Part shown: positions 7,455-16,733 of the stretch, one piece after another
Layout: each line of letters begins with the position of its first letter
Position numbering within the stretch: the stretch's first letter is position 1
Origin: an uncultured Clostridia bacterium
Lineage (GTDB): Bacteria; Bacillota; Clostridia; Oscillospirales; Acutalibacteraceae
NCBI GenBank assembly: GCA_947593615.1
Contig: CANQDR010000027.1
Span: 1-32,620, forward strand
Length of the DNA: 32,620 bases
Direction: 5' to 3'
Program-made: the position numbers and the translations under genes
The notes under the pieces: generated by a model
Database searches by the model: none
Seen by the model: only the letters and a program-made list of their open reading frames with translations
Told to the model about the DNA's origin: nothing

Positions 7455-7901
7455 ATTTCTTTTTTAAGAGAAATAAAAATAACGCTCCAGCATAAAAAAC
7501 TTGGGACTATATGTCCTAAAAAATCAAAAAGAAATTTGATTTCATCCCACAACCTTTTTACAACGGGAGCAGCGGCAGTGACGCATATTCCTGTTGCTAA
7601 ATACACTTAATATGTGGCGGCTCTGTTAACTGAAATTGCAGTATTAACAGCCGTTATTTTATGAATTTTATGTCGATTATTGTTTTAAATATCCCAATTT
7701 GGGAATTTTAACTAAATATTTATTATCATCTCTTGTCGCAAGCTAAATTTGGTTTTATAATAATATATTGTTGATAAAGATGGGAAAATTGTAATCTGTA
7801 CCGCCCCTGCGGCAAAACGAATCATCATAAAATTATAAAAAATTACTTTTTTCAACGATTATCTTTTAAACGATGTTCTTTTAATGAAAAGAGGTCTTTC
7901 A
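7455..7901. other. noncoding region upstream of the pilus operon
   Basis: No believable gene: frames of about 89 codons open on both strands between 7337 and 7610 but lack ribosome sites and family features. A bulged hairpin lies at 7618-7653 (CGGCT-ct-GTTAA with TTAACAGCCG), followed by TTATTTT. A 13-base palindrome TCCCAATTTGGGA at 7692-7704, 28 bases before the pilus -35 box, could be an operator. The pilus promoter and a leader of about 135 bases complete the region. Confidence 0.5.
7733..7761 (+). promoter_or_regulatory. promoter of the pilus operon
   Basis: TTGTCG (7733-7738) and TATAAT (7756-7761) are separated by 17 bases. The -10 is perfect; the -35 differs from consensus at its last two bases. 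Transcription would begin near 7768, leaving a leader of about 135 bases. A short palindrome at 7692-7704 lies just upstream. Confidence 0.6.
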
Positions 7902-10900
7902 ATGAGAATATTTAGTCACACAGTGAAAGAGGCTATTCAAAAACGGGGGTGTATGGCTGCAAGACGCATTCTTTGTGCTGTTCTGTGTTTTGTTATGCTT
8001 GCATCTGCGCTTTTCAGCGTCACCGGGTTTTCCGATTTGGCTACAATTAACGGAACGCCCACCGATACCGCTACGCGAATAGCAGACGGTGACACCAGCG
8101 ACAAATACAAGCTGCTGAGTGATGAGTACGGCTCCCGTTATGCGGGACGTGTCTGGACAGACAAAAGCGTTATAGCCCACGATACCACCGACCAATTTCA
8201 GTCGTATAAACTTGACAGCAGCACCGATGGATATGACGGCAGTGTGGGCTTTAATGCCGATTTTCTTCATATCTATTCTGCTTTAGCAAGTTCTCAGGTG
8301 GTCAATGAGTGGCCGCCCGCACCGATCGACCTCGTGATCGCGATAGATATGTCCGCCTCCATGGCGCAGAGCACAAATTATGCGGTCAACGCGTATGGAG
8401 ACTCGTACAATGGCGGCAACGGTGAGACGATGTCGGAGCGCATCAAAAACTCCCGTATCCAGCAGACGCTGGACGCCGTCAATCAGACCATAGACGAGCT
8501 GATGTTGCAAAATAAAGAAAACCGTGTCTCGGTGGTCGTCTACGGCGCGGGCGCGGCGGTGCTGATGCCGCTTTCCCATTATGCCAAAAGGCAAAACGCG
8601 CCTTACCTTACGGTCGGCGGCATGGAGACGCTGTACGATCTTGAAGATTTGAAATATGACAGCGAAAAAGGCTGGGTTTGGACGAGAAACCGCGACGCCT
8701 GCTACACCATCGTGGCGAACGCGCTGAAAAAAGATGGCAACAATCCTGTTTTCTCGGAAACAACAGACACATTCATGAATTCTGTCAGCAATAACGTGGA
8801 TAACAGCTGGGTCAAGGCAAACCCCGGCTATGAAAATTGGGACACGATAGATAAAAATTACAAAGAACAGTTCAATACAGAGCAAAAACAACTCAAAGCC
8901 AACAAATACGTCGGCTATTTCACAAATACGCAGGGAGGCATTTACCTCGCCTATGCTCAGCTTGCGAAAACGAAGGACACCACATTTACCGGCACGCTCT
9001 CCGGCGGAGAGAACGTTACCGTCGCCCGCATCCCTGCCGCCATCATCATGACCGACGGCGGCGCAAACTTCGCGTTCAATCAGATGGACAACTGGCAAGA
9101 CTATTACGGCAGTTACGGCGACGTTTATAAAAATGATTGGAATAAAGAGTATCCGTATTTCCGAAGTGATGATACCAGTGCAAATCACATTGAACCTTCA
9201 AATCCTTATCAGGATCAAACGGATTTATCTCACCGTCTCGGGATGAACAAGGGCGACGAGTGGTATAATGTCTATCTTCCGGGTGTTTATGACAATAATA
9301 AAATAACTTCCCTTTATAATAGGGGAATGGTAGATAAAAACGGCAAGCTGGAATCGGCGCCTGCTTGGGCCAACGCAGGTATCTTTTACAACAACGACAA
9401 CGACCCTTTTGGAACTACGGGAACGATTTTACAGCTTCTGATGACCGCCTCGTATATGAAGTCGGTTGTAAACAACCATTACCAGGATGGGTGGAACGAC
9501 GGAAATGCCACGAATGAAAGCCGCGTTTCACTCGCCACCTATACCATGAGTGTGGATTCCAAAAATTTGCCGCAATGGGGACGGCTGCGTCTTTATCCCA
9601 CCATGGATCCGAAAAATTATTTTCTAAGCGATTCCCAATGGGAAAATGAACAATTATTCGGTGGAGATTTGTCCTCGAGTATGTATATGCCCGGACTTCG
9701 GAATGCTCTTAATGGATGGAACAATTGGAAAAACGACAATATCTCCGTAAATATACAATCGGGAGAAATAAAAGTAAATATTAAACGCCTTCCTGACGGC
9801 GGCAACACCGACGCGCGCTTCGATAACGTCACCGTGACAAACGAGGACGTCATTAAAAACATAGTCTACAACGACGGCTTTTACGATGTATCGACCGAGG
9901 ATATAGGAGAAAAGTTCAAAGAAATCCTTTCACTTATTCGCGGCAAGGTCTTCATACCGTTATCAGGCAACAATGACGCGGGCGTAAGCGATTCCATAAC
10001 CTATCAAGATCCGATTGGCTTGTATATGGAGCTGAAGAATCAGGCAATAAAGGCAACTATCCACTCCGACAGCTCAGAGGAAATTTACGATATGGCGCTG
10101 ACGGTTTTCGGTGAGATGCACGGACTGGTGCGCACCGGTGTGTACGATTACCAGTGGAACGACAAATACATTTTGCATAAATTCGGCGAAGACTTGCGTG
10201 ACAAAACGCTATTTCCCATGGGATGGTACAGAGGCGACGACCCCGAAAAAGCAGAGGCGGTGACTGAAGGCCTGCCGGATGGCTGCAACAGTGAAGCAGA
10301 CGCATGGAACAGCGGCTGGGTTTACCGTTTGGATTTCAACACAACTGCTCAGTACATTCCAATCCTGAACAAGGTGACAAGTCGGGAAGATATAACCGAC
10401 CAGCAAAAGAAAACGGTCTACACCATATATAGGTTTGCAGGGAACAGTCAATCACGCAACGCCCTGCACCGCAATCCTATTTACGGCGAAGAAATACCGG
10501 AGAATCTCACGTCAAAATGGGCGGAATACTCTAAGACAGGAGAATATCCGGAAGACAATACCGATTACCGCGACATTCCCGGCGTATATCGAATGTCTGA
10601 CATCCGCGTTTGGGCAGAGAATACCGGCGACTTTGTAGACAGTGAGGGTACCATCGCCCCCAACACAGGTTACACCGATTCTCTGTATGTAAATATACCC
10701 ACGGCTGCTATTCCGTCTCAGCTGGCGGAAATAACCCTTGGTCCGGACGGTCCCGTTTCCTACAAAACCAATCTGGCAGATAAAGAGCAGTCCACGCCTA
10801 TTAGGCTCTTTTACACCGTGGGCTTGGCGGAATCGCTGATTGAGAGGGACGAGAACGGCAGTCAGAGCGGAATAAACATTGCCGCACTTCCGGCAGAATA

Positions 10901-13900
10901 CCTAAATGAGCACCGCACTTCAAGCGGCGGCGTGTATTTTAATTCCAACTATTACAGCCACACTGTCTATGAAGGGTATACATCGGATTCCGAAAATTAC
11001 CGCACCCGAGGAGATGCCGCTGTAAGCTTTTCGCCCAATGTTGATAATCGTTATTATATCTTTCAAAAGCCTCTGCCCCTTTATGCGCATGCCTACCGTG
11101 TAATAAACGGCGACGGCGACATTGCTCCTGTGGACAGACAGAGTTCCCAAGAATGGGAATCTAACGGGGCGGGCAACGGAAAGACCACATGGGAAACATA
11201 TAACGGCAAAGAGCAGGATCCTGCCACTTGGGAAGGCGGAGTATTCTTAGGCACCTATGCAAGCAAAGAGCAGTTCCAAAACGCGCTAAAAAATGTTAGC
11301 AATGGCGTCATCACCGATATGAAAGGGTATTCCTATACTTATAAAGAAAACGGCATCATATTTTTAGAAGAAGATGAGATGGATCATGTCACCTCGGACA
11401 ACAGCGGAAACTATGTAAAGGGGTCGAAATCCTTTTCCTCGGACGACTATTTCTTCCTTTGCATTGATTATTATAAACCTGTCCCAAATACCACCGGAAC
11501 AGATGTTCGCGGTAATGAGATAGCAGGAACCCAACAGGCAGAAAAATTGATGTATGTGGTGTCAAGAAAGGGTTCTGCATTCGGCTCAGGACTGCACTCG
11601 GAAAATATCGACAACGGGGATATGCTCTGCTGGACGGACATCAAAGGGAACTGTTCCATTGAAATTGAATACAATTCCCGCACCCTCACCGGCGACAACA
11701 CCCGCGGCGAACCCACCTTGGAAAAGCTGACCTATAATGAGGAGCAGCTGCGTGAGTATCTGAAAGCTCAGGGATTAAAATCCGATGACGGAGGCACCGC
11801 AGAAGACGGCACGGTCATTCCCTCCACGCTGGAACAGGATGTGCAATACTGGCTGAATGTACAAAATGATCCGAAGATGGCAAATCTGATAGACCAAATA
11901 AAAAAATCGGCTAACCCTCAGGAGGAATACAACAAGCTCTTTGACTGGTCGGTAGCGGCACGCACAGGAGGTCTGCGCACTGGCGATATGTACCAGAACA
12001 TCCAGACGAAAGGCGGCGAGCTGAATGGAGATTATTATACCGGCAACGTGACGCAAACTGCCAACAACTATTACTGTCCCACTATCTCCAATACATCCGG
12101 AACGGGCAATAATGCAGTCATTAACAATTATCTTGGAAACAACGGTCGTCTTGAGGTGCAGAACACAGAGATTTATGTGACCAAACAGGTTGAAGTACCT
12201 GAGGACGGCGTGGATTACAGTAAACAGAAACAGACCAAATTTAACTATCAAATTTATTTGCAAAACACCACCGGCGAAACTGACGCTACCCTCCTGCGGT
12301 ATAACCACTGGGCAAACAACGGCAAAGGCGCATGGCAGCAGCAGATTTCCACGATGGATATTAAGACATCCAACGAGGGACTTCTTCAAACCGCGCAAAG
12401 CTCGCTTGCCGTTGTGGATAAGGACGGCAAACACATCGTTAAGGTCGGCGACGACTATTACGATGTCAGCGCGGTGGATATGACGACCGGACAGCTTAAA
12501 ACCGACCAAAGCTATTCTCCCATAGACCCCAAAAGGCTTGGGGATAGCGGCCCATATTATGTGTATATAGGCGGCAACACTTTGGAGGGCGGAGGCATAA
12601 GCGGCGAAAATGTGCGCCGTATCTTCGTCAATGACCGCGAAACGATATACGAGGAGCTTGCAGGAGCAGGGCGCACGGTGTATATAAAGCGCGACGAGCT
12701 GGAGGGCGGTACAGGCGGAGGCAATCAAACGCCCGGAAAATACTGGACCGTCTATGGAAATGCAGATGATAAAAACCCATCCGGTTCCATCGACTTCTGG
12801 ATGAAAGAGGTTTACCTTGTGCCAGTGTCCGAAGTGGACGGAGCGATGCTCCAAAATGGAGCTCCGGGCATCGAACTAACGTCGATGATGAAGCAGACGT
12901 CTCTGGAATCGCAGGATAGTTCAGGCTGGCAGTGGGATGACAGCAAAAAAGAAGATTATATCCATATAGGCTATACGGACGATAAGTATGATCCAGATAC
13001 CAAACCCTTTGTAATTGCTCATATGCAGAATGTCTTGGGCGATACCGGTGTGACGATCACCTCGGATTACTCCATCACTACCGCCTTTATGACCATGCAT
13101 CTGACCTTCGGCGTAGATCAACTGTATGACGGCACCGTCGGCTGGAATGCTCAGGCTGAAAAAGATATTGAAAAAATCAAGGCAAACACCGCCGAATTTA
13201 CTTTGAGCAACGATGAGGGCCTGCTCTTCCAAGGACTGACCAGCGGCACTAATTATAGAATTACCGAACAGGGCAAGGAGCTTAACGGTTTCCTGCTTAA
13301 ACAAGCGGTTCATGACTACGGAGCAAATGAGCGCACCTATGAAATAGATAACAGCAATACACAGTACGGAGCAAAAGTCACGGACGGCACAACACCAAAT
13401 CCAAATAACTTTGCCGCAAGATTCGGCAGTTACAATAGAAGTCGATACTATTCCGTCTTTGGCACGACCGAAACTAATGCGGAAGGAGTGCGGTATACAA
13501 ATGTGTTTATACCCTCCCGTCTTTCCATAAGCAAAGTGTTGGCTGTAGGTGATGACGCATATCTGACAGACGAGGACTATAAGCGCGATTTCAAGTTTAC
13601 TCTTGAGCTCACCGACCCGCAATCTGATCCGCCCACCCTGCTTTCGGGACCGTTTACCTATCAGATCACGGAAAAACAGCAAAAGAAAGACGACTCGGGA
13701 AAACCCATGGTAGATGAGCACAACAATCCCATCATGGAAACCGTCGTTGTGCAGGATGGCACATTGCTGGCAAACAAATCAACTACCTATTCGAGCTATG
13801 ATATTCCTGCCGCCGAAGACGGGATCTGGCATTTCAACCTCAAGGGCGGTCAAACCATGACAGTGAACGACCTGCCTGTAGGAACCTCCTACAACTATCA

Positions 13901-14582
13901 GGTAGCTGAGGAACCGACAGACGGCTTTGTCGCACAACAGAAGATGCAAAGCGGTACAGTGCCTCCGCCAAGCAATGTGAACGACCCGCCTCACGAATCC
14001 GTCATTTTCGTCAACACCAAAACAGAAAAGGAAAACGCTCTGACGGTGGAAAAGAAAATAGAAAATGACGATCCCGATACAGAAAAGCAATTTGATTTTA
14101 CGCTGACCCTTGCTCCGCCTGACGGTGAACAGTTGAAAATAGAAGATCTGACTGTCATTTCTACAACTGCCGATGGAAACGCAGGAGGACAGACGATTAC
14201 CGTCACTTGGTCAGAACCGAACGCGGACGGAACGCTCACAGGAACGTTCAAGCTGCGGCACGGCGAAAAAATCACCGTCATCGGCATTCCCACAGGAACA
14301 TCCTACACAGTGACCGAGGGAAATCAGGACGACTATCATCTGCAAAGAGTGGAAGATTCTTTTGGAAACAAACTGACCTTGAATACTGACAAACAAAGTG
14401 TTTCCGGCACCATTGACGCCCTATTGTCAAGCGTTTATTTGACTTTCATAAACGTCCGCGCCTTAGCCGTTCCATTTGCGGGAGGCTTAGGCTGGCTGCT
14501 GTGGAGCATCCTCGGCGCGTTGCTTCTGCTTCTGTCGCCCACGATTTATCTGATATACAGAAAACGACGAAGTCACTCGTGA
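7902..14582 (+). CDS. giant vWA-domain pilus tip adhesin with sortase signal
   Basis: Secreted, sortase-linked surface protein of about 2226 aa, likely the pilus tip adhesin. A long signal peptide (basic stretch, then ILCAVLCFVMLASALFSV) ends near residue 45. A von Willebrand A domain starts near 140 with MIDAS residues D149-x-S151-x-S153 and a later TDGG at 384-387. Large insertions and a mid-region of unrecognised sequence follow. From about 1429 on there are pilin-type isopeptide/Cna_B-like repeats (FNYQIYLQ, FKFTLELTD near 1896, FDFTLTLAP near 2063), with E-box-like ITEQ, VAEEP and VTEG segments. The C-terminus has VPFAGG (2190-2195), a hydrophobic helix and a KRRSHS tail. VPFAGG is an unusual sorting motif. 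The start is set at 7902 because AGAGG lies correctly before it; ATG 7884 would overlap that site. First gene of the pilus operon. Confidence 0.88.
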   Translation: MRIFSHTVKEAIQKRGCMAARRILCAVLCFVMLASALFSVTGFSDLATINGTPTDTATRIADGDTSDKYKLLSDEYGSRYAGRVWTDKSVIAHDTTDQFQSYKLDSSTDGYDGSVGFNADFLHIYSALASSQVVNEWPPAPIDLVIAIDMSASMAQSTNYAVNAYGDSYNGGNGETMSERIKNSRIQQTLDAVNQTIDELMLQNKENRVSVVVYGAGAAVLMPLSHYAKRQNAPYLTVGGMETLYDLEDLKYDSEKGWVWTRNRDACYTIVANALKKDGNNPVFSETTDTFMNSVSNNVDNSWVKANPGYENWDTIDKNYKEQFNTEQKQLKANKYVGYFTNTQGGIYLAYAQLAKTKDTTFTGTLSGGENVTVARIPAAIIMTDGGANFAFNQMDNWQDYYGSYGDVYKNDWNKEYPYFRSDDTSANHIEPSNPYQDQTDLSHRLGMNKGDEWYNVYLPGVYDNNKITSLYNRGMVDKNGKLESAPAWANAGIFYNNDNDPFGTTGTILQLLMTASYMKSVVNNHYQDGWNDGNATNESRVSLATYTMSVDSKNLPQWGRLRLYPTMDPKNYFLSDSQWENEQLFGGDLSSSMYMPGLRNALNGWNNWKNDNISVNIQSGEIKVNIKRLPDGGNTDARFDNVTVTNEDVIKNIVYNDGFYDVSTEDIGEKFKEILSLIRGKVFIPLSGNNDAGVSDSITYQDPIGLYMELKNQAIKATIHSDSSEEIYDMALTVFGEMHGLVRTGVYDYQWNDKYILHKFGEDLRDKTLFPMGWYRGDDPEKAEAVTEGLPDGCNSEADAWNSGWVYRLDFNTTAQYIPILNKVTSREDITDQQKKTVYTIYRFAGNSQSRNALHRNPIYGEEIPENLTSKWAEYSKTGEYPEDNTDYRDIPGVYRMSDIRVWAENTGDFVDSEGTIAPNTGYTDSLYVNIPTAAIPSQLAEITLGPDGPVSYKTNLADKEQSTPIRLFYTVGLAESLIERDENGSQSGINIAALPAEYLNEHRTSSGGVYFNSNYYSHTVYEGYTSDSENYRTRGDAAVSFSPNVDNRYYIFQKPLPLYAHAYRVINGDGDIAPVDRQSSQEWESNGAGNGKTTWETYNGKEQDPATWEGGVFLGTYASKEQFQNALKNVSNGVITDMKGYSYTYKENGIIFLEEDEMDHVTSDNSGNYVKGSKSFSSDDYFFLCIDYYKPVPNTTGTDVRGNEIAGTQQAEKLMYVVSRKGSAFGSGLHSENIDNGDMLCWTDIKGNCSIEIEYNSRTLTGDNTRGEPTLEKLTYNEEQLREYLKAQGLKSDDGGTAEDGTVIPSTLEQDVQYWLNVQNDPKMANLIDQIKKSANPQEEYNKLFDWSVAARTGGLRTGDMYQNIQTKGGELNGDYYTGNVTQTANNYYCPTISNTSGTGNNAVINNYLGNNGRLEVQNTEIYVTKQVEVPEDGVDYSKQKQTKFNYQIYLQNTTGETDATLLRYNHWANNGKGAWQQQISTMDIKTSNEGLLQTAQSSLAVVDKDGKHIVKVGDDYYDVSAVDMTTGQLKTDQSYSPIDPKRLGDSGPYYVYIGGNTLEGGGISGENVRRIFVNDRETIYEELAGAGRTVYIKRDELEGGTGGGNQTPGKYWTVYGNADDKNPSGSIDFWMKEVYLVPVSEVDGAMLQNGAPGIELTSMMKQTSLESQDSSGWQWDDSKKEDYIHIGYTDDKYDPDTKPFVIAHMQNVLGDTGVTITSDYSITTAFMTMHLTFGVDQLYDGTVGWNAQAEKDIEKIKANTAEFTLSNDEGLLFQGLTSGTNYRITEQGKELNGFLLKQAVHDYGANERTYEIDNSNTQYGAKVTDGTTPNPNNFAARFGSYNRSRYYSVFGTTETNAEGVRYTNVFIPSRLSISKVLAVGDDAYLTDEDYKRDFKFTLELTDPQSDPPTLLSGPFTYQITEKQQKKDDSGKPMVDEHNNPIMETVVVQDGTLLANKSTTYSSYDIPAAEDGIWHFNLKGGQTMTVNDLPVGTSYNYQVAEEPTDGFVAQQKMQSGTVPPPSNVNDPPHESVIFVNTKTEKENALTVEKKIENDDPDTEKQFDFTLTLAPPDGEQLKIEDLTVISTTADGNAGGQTITVTWSEPNADGTLTGTFKLRHGEKITVIGIPTGTSYTVTEGNQDDYHLQRVEDSFGNKLTLNTDKQSVSGTIDALLSSVYLTFINVRALAVPFAGGLGWLLWSILGALLLLLSPTIYLIYRKRRSHS

Positions 14583-14651
14583 AATCCGTTGTTTTCTTAA
14601 AAATATAAAATATGTTATAAAAAATTATAGCAATGAAAGGAAATTAGTTTA

Positions 14652-16646
14652 ATGAAAATGATCAAATCCTCTTTTAATCGGCTGCTCGCCTTTGCTTTGG
14701 TATTGATGCTGGCATTTACGGCGGCTGTACCCGTCTTCGCCGCCTCCGGCGATAACCTCCTCACCATCACTATCAGAAACAACAAAGGTCTGCCCAAAAT
14801 GACAGATAATCAGTTTGCGGCTTATCAGCTCTTTAAAGGCACGCCTTACCAAGAAGATGACACAGAACATAAGAATGTAACCGAAAATGATTGGAACGCC
14901 TCTAACTGGAACAACTACACCTTAGCTGATATAGAGTGGGGTGACGGCGTTAACGGCTCAAATCTGCTGTCTGCTCTGAAAGCTTTGAGCTACGATACCG
15001 ACAATGAGAACTGGTCCGAATTTTTCGACGCATATAAAGAAAATGCCAATGTGTTTGCAAACATAGACAGCGCGGCACAACTCGCCGAGCTTCTGGTAGG
15101 AAAATCCAACGCATTTTTACAGAAATTCTCTAAATTCGTTGTAAAGGGCAGCGGCAAAGAAGACTCATCGGGCTTTTTGACGTCAAGCGCCGCAAAGTCT
15201 ATCGTTACTGAAGAAACAAAATCACTTGAAGCGATAAAACAGCAATCCATCATTCAAGTGAATAACCCCGGCTACTACCTTATTGTTGAAGAAGGCGACC
15301 ACAATATTGCCGATGCCGTTTCTGAATATATCCTCGCAGTTTTGGGCAATCAGGAAATTGACCTTAAAGCCTCTGCTCCCACGGTGGATAAAAACATTGT
15401 AAGCGGCGATGACCTTCTAAAGGGCGACGTTGCGGGAATAAGCGATACCGTGACCTTTGAACTTACTGGTGATCTCTCAAAGAACTTTATGGACTTTAAT
15501 ACTTATGAATACATCTTCACTGATACGCTTTCAAAAGGACTTACTTATGCCGGCAATATGGTAGTAACAGTGCTGCAAGGCGATGTTACCTATACTATCG
15601 CCTCCTCCGAGTACACGGTGACCCCAGCAAGCGCAAACACCGATGAAGTACCGGCCGCAGATACCTTAATTACTGTTACCTTTGAAAATTTACGAAAAGA
15701 AAGCGGTTTATCCTTTACCACGAGGAATCCCTTAGAAGAACCCGCAAGCGGGAAAATTGTACTTGATGAATCTGCCAAAATCTACGTTACCTATGACGCA
15801 GTTGTAAATGAAAACGCGGTTATCGGAAGCGTGGGCAACCCCAATGATGTCAACCTTACCTATTCCAACGACCCTAACACCAATGACAAGGGCAAAACCG
15901 AGGATAAGAGGGTATATGTGTACGCTTTCGGTCTTGATTTGGTAAAAGTCGGTTCGGATGCGGCTCATGATGACGAGGGACTTCCGGGTGCAGGCTTCAC
16001 CCTGAAAAACAGCCAAGAAAAATATGCCCAATTTGAAGATGCGACTGATAGTGAAGGAAACGCTATCCGCCGTTTGGTCAATTGGGTAGATGCAAGCACC
16101 GTTGATGATCTCATCAGCCAATACAACACGGCTAAAGAAGCTTACAATAAGGCGGCAAACAATGATGAGAAAGCCGCAACGAAAAATACTCTTGATGATA
16201 AAGCAAAGGCTTTGGAAAGTTATCTGCTTACCTCCAAGGAAAAAGGTAAGATTCCGAATGTCACCGGTCTTGACGAGGGAAAATACACCCTGACCGAGAT
16301 AATTACGCCTGATGGCTATAACACAATGGATCCTTTCTGGTTTCAAATCAGAGCCACATTTGCTGAATCGGGTAAACTTGAGTCGGTTATTTACGTGCCA
16401 ATGATCGGCAAATTCCAGACTTATACCGCCACCTCAACTAATGCAGGCGAGACTTCGCCGGGCGCTGTATTCTCCTCTGGACTGCTGCCTGAAACCCTTA
16501 CAAACATTAAAGCACCTTTCCTGCCTTTCACCGGCGGTATGGGAATCATTCTGTTCTATATTCTCGGCGGCTTACTGATTGCAGGCGCGGTAATCTACAT
16601 TGTGGTTTCCGCAAAGAAGCGCAATAAAAAAGAAGAAAACATATAA
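14652..16646 (+). CDS. major (backbone) pilin, LPFTG type
   Basis: Probable shaft subunit of a sortase-assembled pilus, 664 aa. A signal peptide (MKMIKSSFNRLLAFALVLML, ending near AAVPVFAA) is followed by Ig-like domains. Candidate polymerisation lysine is K247 in APTVDKNI, at the domain boundary where backbone pilins carry the pilin-motif Lys. The E-box YTLTEIITPDGY (545-556, E549) would support an intramolecular isopeptide bond in a Cna_B-type domain that begins near GLDLVKVG. The sorting signal is L624-P-F-T-G-G, then a hydrophobic helix and a KKRNKKEENI tail. AAAGGAA precedes the ATG. It lies 69 bases after the tip gene with no terminator between, and a perfect hairpin sits between it and the first sortase gene. 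Confidence 0.9.
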   Translation: MKMIKSSFNRLLAFALVLMLAFTAAVPVFAASGDNLLTITIRNNKGLPKMTDNQFAAYQLFKGTPYQEDDTEHKNVTENDWNASNWNNYTLADIEWGDGVNGSNLLSALKALSYDTDNENWSEFFDAYKENANVFANIDSAAQLAELLVGKSNAFLQKFSKFVVKGSGKEDSSGFLTSSAAKSIVTEETKSLEAIKQQSIIQVNNPGYYLIVEEGDHNIADAVSEYILAVLGNQEIDLKASAPTVDKNIVSGDDLLKGDVAGISDTVTFELTGDLSKNFMDFNTYEYIFTDTLSKGLTYAGNMVVTVLQGDVTYTIASSEYTVTPASANTDEVPAADTLITVTFENLRKESGLSFTTRNPLEEPASGKIVLDESAKIYVTYDAVVNENAVIGSVGNPNDVNLTYSNDPNTNDKGKTEDKRVYVYAFGLDLVKVGSDAAHDDEGLPGAGFTLKNSQEKYAQFEDATDSEGNAIRRLVNWVDASTVDDLISQYNTAKEAYNKAANNDEKAATKNTLDDKAKALESYLLTSKEKGKIPNVTGLDEGKYTLTEIITPDGYNTMDPFWFQIRATFAESGKLESVIYVPMIGKFQTYTATSTNAGETSPGAVFSSGLLPETLTNIKAPFLPFTGGMGIILFYILGGLLIAGAVIYIVVSAKKRNKKEENI

Positions 16647-16679
16647 CTAAAATCAAGCATTATATATGCCCATATAATT

Positions 16680-16710
16680 CGTGGCGGCAAAGAAATGACC
16701 TGCCGCCACG
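16680..16710 (+). promoter_or_regulatory. intercistronic stem-loop after the backbone pilin gene
   Basis: CGTGGCGGCA (16680-16689) and TGCCGCCACG (16701-16710) are perfectly complementary around an 11-base loop. No T tract follows, so it is not a standard terminator. It lies 33 bases after the pilin stop and just before the sortase ribosome site, where it could stabilise the upstream pilin message or reduce read-through into the sortase genes. Confidence 0.6.
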
Positions 16711-16733
16711 GATACGTCGGCAGGGAGCGTCTT

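Noticed and set aside
7337..7606. 89-codon open frames on both strands downstream of tRNA-Leu
   Set aside because: Neither has a ribosome site or a recognisable domain, and the frames run through a terminator-like hairpin. The mirrored length on both strands is typical of chance or repeat-derived frames.
8283..9188. 301-codon minus-strand frame inside the tip adhesin gene
   Set aside because: Lies fully antisense to a gene with clear signal peptide, vWA motif and sorting signal; its translation is a codon-bias shadow without domain features.
11775..12854. 359-codon minus-strand frame inside the tip adhesin gene
   Set aside because: Long only because the sense strand is GC-richer and regular in codon use; rich in Ile/Val/His with no motif or ribosome site.
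12921..13721. 266-codon minus-strand frame inside the tip adhesin gene
   Set aside because: Antisense shadow over the isopeptide-repeat region of a well-supported gene.
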